Source: Labia minor
Lineage: Eukaryota; Arthropoda; Insecta; Dermaptera; Spongiphoridae
Reading direction: 5' to 3'
Length of the DNA stretch: 64,000 bases
Assembly (NCBI GenBank): GCA_963082975.1
Contig: OY720344.1
Span: forward strand, 124,001 to 188,000
This document shows positions 54,814 through 64,000 of the stretch, in pieces. Numbering within the stretch: the first letter of the stretch is position 1; each line of letters starts with the position of its first letter. The notes under the pieces are model-generated. The model saw only the letters and a list, made by a program, of their open reading frames with translations, had not been told where the DNA came from and ran no database searches. The translations under genes were made by a program, and so were the position numbers.

Positions 54814-57800
54814 AATATTAAAAAATGAAATTTTTAAAAATAAATAATAAATTCGAACATTTTACATAATAAAAATATTAAAAAAATATATTATTGATAT
54901 TTCTGATGAATAATTATTTTTTTATGACGAAAACCTAGGGTCATCCTACGATGACCTTTCATAATTTTTACGGGAAAATAAAAAATGAAATTTTTAAAAA
55001 TAAATAATAAATTCGAACATTTTACATAATAAAAATATTAAAAAAATATATTATTGATATTTCTGATGAATAATTATTTTTTTATGCCGAAAACCTAGGG
55101 TCATCCTACGATGACCTTTCATAATTTTTACGGGAAAATAAAAAATGAAATTTTTAAAAATAAATAATAAATTCGATCATTTTACATCATAAAAATATTA
55201 AAAAAATATATTATTGATATTTCTGATGAATAATTATTTTTTTATGCCGAAAACCTAGGGTCATCCTACGATGACCTTTCATAATTTTTACGGGAAAATT
55301 AAAAAATGAAATTTTTAAAAATAAATAATAAATTCGTTCATTTTACATCATAAAAATATTAAAAAAATATATTATTCATATTTCTTACTAAAAATTATTT
55401 TTTTATGCCGAAAACCTAGGGTCATCCTACGATGACCTTTCATAATTTTTACGGGAATATTAAAAAATGAAATTTTTAAAAATAAATAATAAATTCGAAC
55501 ATTTTACATAATAAAAATATTAAAAAAATATATTATTGATATTTCTGATGAATAATTATTTTTTTATGCCGAAAACCTAGGGTCATCCTACGATGACCTT
55601 TCATAATTTTTACGGGAAAATTAAAAAATGAAATTTTTAAAAATAAATAATAAATTCGTTCATTTTACATCATAAAAATATTAAAAAAATATATTATTCA
55701 TATTTCTTACTAAAAATTATTTTTTTATGCCGAAAACCTAGGGTCATCCTACGATGACCTTTCATAATTTTTACGGGAATATTAAAAAATGAAATTTTTA
55801 AAAATAAATAATAAATTCGAACATTTTACATAATAAAAATATTAAAAAAATATATTATTGATATTTCTGATGAATAATTATTTTATTATGACTAAAACCT
55901 AGGGTCATCCTACGATGACCTTTCATAATTTTTACGGGAATATTAAAAAATGAAATTTTTAAAAATAAATAATAAATTCGAACATTTTACATAATAAAAA
56001 TATTAAAAAAATATATTATTGATATTTCTGATGAATAATTATTTTTTTATGACGAAAACCTATGGTCATCCTACGATGACCTTTCATAATTTTTACGGGA
56101 AAATAAAAAATGAAATTTTTAAAAATAAATAATAAATTCGAACATTTTACATAATAAAAATATTAAAAAAATATATTATTGATATTTCTGATGAATAATT
56201 ATTTTTTTATGCCGAAAACCTAGGGTCATCCTACGATGACCTTTCATAATTTTTACGGGAAAATAAAAAATGAAATTTTTAAAAATAAATAATAAATTCG
56301 ATCATTTTACATCATAAAAATATTAAAAAAATATATTATTGATATTTCTGATGAATAATTATTTTTTTATGCCGAAAACCTAGGGTCATCCTACGATGAC
56401 CTTTCATAATTTTTACGGGAAAATTAAAAAATGAAATTTTTAAAAATAAATAATAAATTCGTTCATTTTACATCATAAAAATATTAAAAAAATATATTAT
56501 TCATATTTCTTACTAAAAATTATTTTTTTATGCCGAAAACCTAGGGTCATCCTACGATGACCTTTCATAATTTTTACGGGAATATTAAAAAATGAAATTT
56601 TTAAAAATAAATAATAAATTCGAACATTTTACATAATAAAAATATTAAAAAAATATATTATTGATATTTCTGATGAATAATTATTTTATTATGCCTAAAA
56701 CCTAGGGTCATCCTACGATGACCTTTCATAATTTTTACGGGAAAATTAAAAAATGAAATTTTTAAAAATAAATAATAAATTCGTTCATTTCACATCATAA
56801 AAAAATTAAAAAAATATATTATTGATATTTCTGATGAATAATTATTTTTTTATGCTGAAAACCTAGGGTCATCCTACGATGACCTTTCATAATTTTTACG
56901 GGAAAATAAAAAATGAAATTTTTAAAAATAAATAATAAATTCGATCATTTTACATCATAAAAATATTAAAAAAATATTTTATTGATATTTCTGATGAATA
57001 ATTTTTTTTTTATGCAGAAAACCTAGGGTCATCCTGCGATGACCTTTCATAATTTTTACGGTAAAATTAAAAAATGAAATTTTTAAAAATAAATAATAAA
57101 TTCGTTCATTTTACATCATAAAAATATTAAAAAAAATATATTATTGATATTTCTTACTAAAAATTATTTTTTTATGCCGAAAACCTAGGGTCATCCTACG
57201 ATGACCTTTCATAATTTTTATGGGAAAATTAAAAAATGAAATTTAAAAAATAAATAATAAATTCATTCATTTTACATCATAAAAATATTATAAAAATATA
57301 TTATTCATATTTCTTACTAAAAATTATTTTTTTATGCCGAAAACCTAGGGTCATCCTACGTTGACCTTTCATAATTTTTACGGGAAAATTAAAAAATTAA
57401 ATTTTTAAAAATAAATAATAAATTCGTTCATTTTACATCATAAAAATATTAAAAAAATATATTATTCATATTTCTATGCCGCAAACCTAGGGTCATGATA
57501 CGATGACCTTTCTTAATTTTAATGGGAAAATTAAAAAATGAAATTTTTAAAAATAATTAATAAATTCGTTCATTTTACATCATAAAAATATTATAAAAAT
57601 ATATTATTCATATTTCTTACTAAAAATTATTTTTTTATGCCGAAAACCTAGGGTCATCCTACGTTGACCTTTCATAATTTTTACGGGAAAATTAAAAAAT
57701 GAAATTTTTAAAAATAAATAATAAATTCGTTCATTTTACATGATAAAAATATTAAAAAAATATATTATTGATATTTCTGATGAATAATTATTTTTTTATG

Positions 57801-59283
57801 CCGAAAACCTAGGGTATCCTACGATGACCTTTCATAATTTTTACGGGAAAATTAAAAAATGAAATTTTTAAAAATAAATAATAAATTCGTTCATTTTACA
57901 TGATAAAAATATTAAAAAAAAATATTATTGATATTTCTGATGAATAATTATTTTTTTATGCCGAAAACCTAGGGTCATCCTACGATGACCTTTCATAATT
58001 TTTACGGTAAAATTAAAAAATGAAATTTTTAAAAATAAATAATAAATTCGTTCATTTTACATCATAAAAATATTAAAAAAATATATTATTCATATTTCTG
58101 ATGAATAATTATTTTTTTATGCCGAAAACCTAGGGTCATCCTACGATGACCTTTCATAATTTTTACGGGAAAATTAAAAAATGATATTTTTAAAAATAAA
58201 TTCGTTCATTTTACATGATAAAAATATTAAAAAAATATATTATTGATATTTCTGATGAATAATTATTTTTTTATGCCGAAAACTTAGGGTCATCCTACGA
58301 TGACCTTTCATAACTTTTACGGTAAAATTAAAAAATGAAATTTTTAAAAATAAATAATAAATTCGTTCATTTTAAATGATAAAAATATTAAAAAAATATT
58401 TTATTGATATTTCTGATGAATAATTATTTTTTTATGCCGAAAACCTAGGGTCATCCTACGATGACCTTTCATAAGTTTTACGGTAAAATTAAAAAATGAA
58501 ATTTTTAAAAATAAATAAAAAATTCGTTCATTTTACATCATAAAAATATTAAAAAAATATATTATTCATTTTTCTTACTAAAAATTATTTTTTTATGCCG
58601 AAAACCTAGGGTCATCCTACGATGATCTTTCATAATTTTTACGGGAAAATTAAAAAATGAAATTTTTAAAAATAAATAATAAATTCGTTCATTTTACATC
58701 ATAAAAATATTAAAAAATTATATTATTCATATTTCTTACTAAAAATTATTTTTTTATGCCGAAAACCTAGGGTCATCCTACGATGACCTTTCATAATTTT
58801 TACGGGAAAATTAAAAAATGAAATTTTTAAAAATAAATAATAAATTCGTTCATTTTACATCATAAAAATATTAAAAAATTATATTATTCATATTTCTTAC
58901 TAAAAATTATTTTTTTATGCCGAAAACCTAGGGTCATCTTACGATGACCTTTCATAATTTTTACGGGAAAATTAAAAAATGAAATTTTTAAAAATAAATA
59001 ATAAATTCGTTCATTTTACATCATAAAAATATTAAAAAAATATATTATTCATATTTCTATGCCGCAAACCTAGGGTCATAATACGATGACCTTTCTTAAT
59101 TTTTATGGGAAAATTAAAAAATGAAATTTTTAAAAATAATTAATAAATTCGTTCATTTTACATCATAAAAATATTATAAAAATATATTATTCATATTTCT
59201 TACTAAAAATTATTTTTTTATGCCGAAAACCTAGGGTCATCCTACGTTGACCTTTCATAATTTTTACGGGAAAATTAAAAAAT

Positions 59284-59352
59284 GAAATTTTTAAAAATAA
59301 ATAATAAATTCGTTCATTTTACATCATAAAAATATTAAAAAAATATATTATT
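59284..59352 (+). repeat. Truncated satellite monomer (~70 bp)
   Basis: The monomer breaks off at ATATATTA and joins TTTTTAAAAATAAATAAT, the early part of the next monomer, losing about 90-100 bp including the dyad. The junction lies in T-rich sequence shared by both sides. It also marks the start of a partial higher-order copy. Confidence 0.8.
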
Positions 59353-60290
59353 TTTAAAAATAAATAATAAATTCGTTCATTTTACATCATAAAAATATTA
59401 AAAAAAAAAATTATTGATATTTCTGATGAATAATTATTTTTTTATGCCGAAAACCTAGGGTCATCCTACGATGACCTTTCATAATTTTTACGGGAAAACT
59501 AAAAAATGAAATTTTTAAAAATAAATAAAAAATTCGTTCATTTTACATCATAAAAATATTAAAAAAATATTTTATTGATATTTCTGATGAATAATTTTTT
59601 TTTTATGCAGAAAACCTAGGGTCATCCTGCGATGACCTTTCATAATTTTTACTGTAAAATTAAAAAATGAAATTTTTAAAAATAAATAATAAATTCGTTC
59701 ATTTTACATCATAAAAATATTAAAAAAAATATATTATTGATATTTCTTAATAAAAATTATTTTTTTATGCCGAAAACCTAGGGTCATCCTACGATGACCT
59801 TTCATAATTTTTATGGGAAAATTAAAAAATGAAATTTAAAAAATAAATAATAAATTCGTTCATTTTACATCATAAAAATATTATAAAAATATATTATTCA
59901 TATTTCTTACTAAAAATTATTTTTTTATGCCGAAAACCTAGGGTCATCCTACGTTGACCTTTCATAATTTTTACGGGAAAATTAAAAAATTAAATTTTTA
60001 AAAATAAATAATAAATTCGTTCATTTTACATCATAAAAATATTAAAAAAATATATTATTCATATTTCTATGCCGCAAACCTAGGGTCATGATACGATGAC
60101 CTTTCTTAATTTTAATGGGAAAATTAAAAAATGAAATTTTTAAAAATAATTAATAAATTCGTTCATTTTACATCATAAAAATATTATAAAAATATATTAT
60201 TCATATTTCTTACTAAAAATTATTTTTTTATGCCGAAAACCTAGGGTCATCCTACGTTGACCTTTCATAATTTTTATGGGAAAATTAAAA

Positions 60291-62511
60291 AATGAAATTT
60301 TTAAAAATAAATAATAAATTCGTTCATTTTACATCATAAAAATATTAAAAAAATATATTATTCATATTTCTTACTAAAAATTATTTTTTTATGCCGAAAA
60401 CCTAGGGTCATCCTACGATGACCTTTCATAATTTTTACGGGAATATTAAAAAATGAAATTTTTAAAAATAAATAATAAATTCGAACATTTTACATAATAA
60501 AAATATTAAAAAAATATATTATTGATATTTCTGATGAATAATTATTTTATTATGCCTAAAACCTAGGGTCATCCTACGATGACCTTTCATAATTTTTACG
60601 GGAAAATTAAAAAATGAAATTTTTAAAAATAAATAATAAATTCGTTCATTTCACATCATAAAAAAATTAAAAAAATATATTATTGATATTTCTGATGAAT
60701 AATTATTTTTTTATGCTGAAAACCTAGGGTCATCCTACGATGACCTTTCATAATTTTTACGGGAAAATAAAAAATGAAATTTTTAAAAATAAATAATAAA
60801 TTCGATCATTTTACATCATAAAAATATTAAAAAAATATTTTATTGATATTTCTGATGAATAATTTTTTTTTTATGCAGAAAACCTAGGGTCATCCTGCGA
60901 TGACCTTTCATAATTTTTACGGTAAAATTAAAAAATGAAATTTTTAAAAATAAATAATAAATTCGTTCATTTTACATCATAAAAATATTAAAAAAAATAT
61001 ATTATTGATATTTCTTACTAAAAATTATTTTTTTATGCCGAAAACCTAGGGTCATCCTACGATGACCTTTCATAATTTTTATGGGAAAATTAAAAAATGA
61101 AATTTAAAAAATAAATAATAAATTCGTTCATTTTACATCATAAAAATATTATAAAAATATATTATTCATATTTCTTACTAAAAATTATTTTTTTATGCCG
61201 AAAACCTAGGGTCATCCTACGTTGACCTTTCATAATTTTTACGGGAAAATTAAAAAATTAAATTTTTAAAAATAAATAATAAATTCGTTCATTTTACATC
61301 ATAAAAATATTAAAAAAATATATTATTCATATTTCTATGCCGCAAACCTAGGGTCATGATACGATGACCTTTCTTAATTTTAATGGGAAAATTAAAAAAT
61401 GAAATTTTTAAAAATAATTAATAAATTCGTTCATTTTACATCATAAAAATATTATAAAAATATATTATTCATATTTCTTACTAAAAATTATTTTTTTATG
61501 CCGAAAACCTAGGGTCATCCTACGTTGACCTTTCATAATTTTTACGGGAAAATTAAAAAATGAAATTTTTAAAAATAAATAATAAATTCGTTCATTTTAC
61601 ATGATAAAAATATTAAAAAAATATATTATTGATATTTCTGATGAATAATTATTTTTTTATGCCGAAAACCTAGGGTATCCTACGATGACCTTTCATAATT
61701 TTTACGGGAAAATTAAAAAATGAAATTTTTAAAAATAAATAATAAATTCGTTCATTTTACATGATAAAAATATTAAAAAAAAATATTATTGATATTTCTG
61801 ATGAATAATTATTTTTTTATGCCGAAAACCTAGGGTCATCCTACGATGACCTTTCATAATTTTTACCGTAAAATTAAAAAATGAAATTTTTAAAAATAAA
61901 TAATAAATTCGTTCATTTTACATCATAAAAATATTAAAAAAATATATTATTCATATTTCTGATGAATAATTATTTTTTTATGCCGAAAACCTAGGGTCAT
62001 CCTACGATGACCTTTCATAATTTTTACAGGAAAATTAAAAAATGATATTTTTAAAAATAAATTCGTTCATTTTACATGATAAAAATATTAAAAAAATATA
62101 TTATTGATATTTCTGATGAATAATTATTTTTTTATGCCGAAAACTTAGGGTCATCCTACGATGACCTTTCATAACTTTTACGGTAAAATTAAAAAATGAA
62201 ATTTTTAAAAATAAATAATAAATTCGTTCATTTTAAATGATAAAAATATTAAAAAAATATTTTATTGATATTTCTGATGAATAATTATTTTTTTATGCCG
62301 AAAACCTAGGGTCATCCTACGATGACCTTTCATAAGTTTTACGGTAAAATTAAAAAATGAAATTTTTAAAAATAAATAAAAAATTCGTTCATTTTACATC
62401 ATAAAAATATTAAAAAAATATATTATTCATTTTTCTTACTAAAAATTATTTTTTTATGCCGAAAACCTAGGGTCATCCTACGATGATCTTTCATAATTTT
62501 TACGGGAAAAT
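60291..62511 (+). repeat. Block duplicated from ~56430-58650 (offset 3861)
   Basis: TTCATTTCACATC at 56784/60645, CATGATACG at 57494/61355, AGGGTATCCTACG at 57811/61672, ATGATATTTTTAAAAATAAATTCG at 58181/62042 (quoted start only: ATGATATTTTT), GATGATCTTTC at 58621/62482. All differ by 3861. The copies diverge at both ends, and between them lies a partial copy beginning at the truncated monomer near 59350. Confidence 0.8.
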
Positions 62512-64000
62512 TAAAAAATGAAATTTTTAAAAATAAATAATAAATTCGTTCATTTTACATCATAAAAATATTAAAAAAATATTTTATTGATATTTCTGAT
62601 GAATAATTATTTTTTTATGCCGAAAACCTAGGGTCATCCTACGATGACCTTTCATAAGTTTTACGTTAAAATTAAAAAATGAAATTTTTAAAAATAAATA
62701 AAAAATTCGTTCATTTTACATCATAAAAATATTAAAAAAATATATTATTCATATTTCTTACTAAAAATTATTTTTTTATGCCGAAAACCTAGGGTCATCC
62801 TACGATGACCTTTCATAATTTTTACGGGAAAATTAAAAAATGAAATTTTTAAAAATAAATAATAAATTCGTTCATTTTACATCATAAAAATATTAAAAAA
62901 TTATATTATTCATATTTCTTACTAAAAATTATTTTTTTATGCCGAAAACCTAGGGTCATCCTACGATGACCTTTCATAATTTTTACGGGAAAATTAAAAA
63001 ATGAAATTTTTAAAAATAAATAATAAATTCGTTCATTTTACATCATAAAAATATTAAAAAATTATATTATTCATATTTCTTACTAAAAATTATTTTTTTA
63101 TGCCGAAAACCTAGGGTCATCCTACGATGACCTTTCATAATTTTTACGGGAAAATTAAAAAATGAAATTTTTAAAAATAAATAATAAATTCGTTCATTTT
63201 GCATCATAAAAATATTAAAAAAATATATTATTCATATTTCTATGCCGCAAACCTAGGGTCATAATACGATGACCTTTCTTAATTTTTATGGGAAAATTAA
63301 AAAATGAAATTTTTAAAAATAATTAATAAATTCGTTCATTTTACATCATAAAAATATTATAAAAATATATTATTCATATTTCTTACTAAAAATTATTTTT
63401 TTATGCCGAAAACCTAGGGTCATCCTACGTTGACCTTTCATAATTTTTACGGGAAAATTAAAAAATGAAATTTTTAAAAATAAATAATAAATTCGTTCAT
63501 TTTACATCATAAAAATATTAAAAAAATATATTATTGATATTTCTGATGAATAATTATTTTTTTATGCCGAAAACCTAGGGTCATCCTACGATGACCTTTC
63601 ATAATTTTTATGGGAAAATTAAAAATGAAATTTTTAAAAATAAATAATAAATTCGTTCATTTTACATCATAAAAATATTAAAAAATTATATTATTCATAT
63701 TTCTTACTAAAAATTATTTTTTTATGCCGAAAACCTAGGGTCATCTTACGATGACCTTTCATAATTTTTACGGGAAAATTAAAAAATGAAATTTTTAAAA
63801 ATAAATAATAAATTCGTTCATTTTACATGATAAAAATATTAAAAAAATATATTATTCATATTTCTATGCCGCAAACCTAGGGTCATAATACGATGACCTT
63901 TCTTAATTTTTATGGGAAAATTAAAAATGAAATTTTTAAAAATAATTAATAAATTCGTTCATTTTACATCATAAAAATATTATAAAAATATATTATTCAT

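Larger units (their letters stand above)
43921..64000. repeat. Satellite array, right arm (same monomer family)
   Basis: The same monomer family in the same orientation resumes directly after the retrotransposon and runs to the window end, about 125 copies by division. The first ~640 bp are left-arm type: the AAAAAGAAATAATAAATTCG monomer, the GGGAATATTTAGAAAGG monomer, the AAGTTTTACGGG monomer and the CCTAAGATGACC monomer follow in the order seen around 33240-34540. After about 44566 a different higher-order pattern rich in TTCGAACATTTTACATAAT monomers takes over. From about 57700 monomers are more irregular (TTACATGAT, TTAAATGAT, GGTAAAATT, small deletions). No genes or unique DNA were seen. 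Confidence 0.96.

Overview
The window is almost entirely one AT-rich tandem satellite array, broken by a single Ty1/copia-type LTR retrotransposon. The satellite monomer is about 160-161 bp and about 19% GC (counted on the first monomer). It fills 1-40065 and 43921-64000. Dividing length by period gives roughly 250 and 125 copies. No other gene, RNA gene or unique sequence was seen. This is eukaryotic heterochromatin-like DNA. The retroelement has a 14-nt match to the anticodon arm of initiator tRNA-Met, the same primer arrangement as Drosophila copia. That and its domain style suggest an insect or other arthropod; the species cannot be named from this sequence.

Layout. In 1-40065 the monomers form higher-order repeats. 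A ~5.1-kb unit (about 32 monomers) starts at 1, repeats at 5096 with an 804-bp (five-monomer) contraction, and recurs at 13197. Larger blocks are copied at offsets of 13196, 11638/11799 and about 14268. Units of 1.9-2.0 kb repeat between 24999 and 28922. A diagnostic monomer lacking the central dyad occurs ten times, only in this arm. From 40066 to 43920 lies a 3855-bp minus-strand copia element. It has two identical 149-bp LTRs, a tRNA primer site, a purine tract and one 1133-codon gag-pol frame. From 43921 to about 44560 the satellite is still of left-arm type. From about 44566 a second higher-order family begins, with a 5124-bp unit repeated in tandem, then shorter ~3.8-kb copies. Monomers are more varied beyond about 57700.

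Each ordinary monomer has an A/T-rich two-thirds and a GC-richer conserved box. The box holds CCTAGG followed by the dyad GGTCATC-CTAC-GATGACC. Two alternative 'switch' blocks (GATATTTCTGATGAA versus CATATTTCTTACTAA) precede the box and are shuffled among monomers.

The most notable points concern the retroelement. It has perfect LTRs but no target-site duplication, and the satellite phase and higher-order position jump across it. Its pol frame runs from the reverse transcriptase FLGIKF box straight into the normal C-terminal tail. The end of RT and all of RNase H are missing, yet the frame stays open. It therefore looks like a young, internally deleted copy that needed help in trans. Assembly error remains a possible cause of any discontinuity in an array this repetitive.
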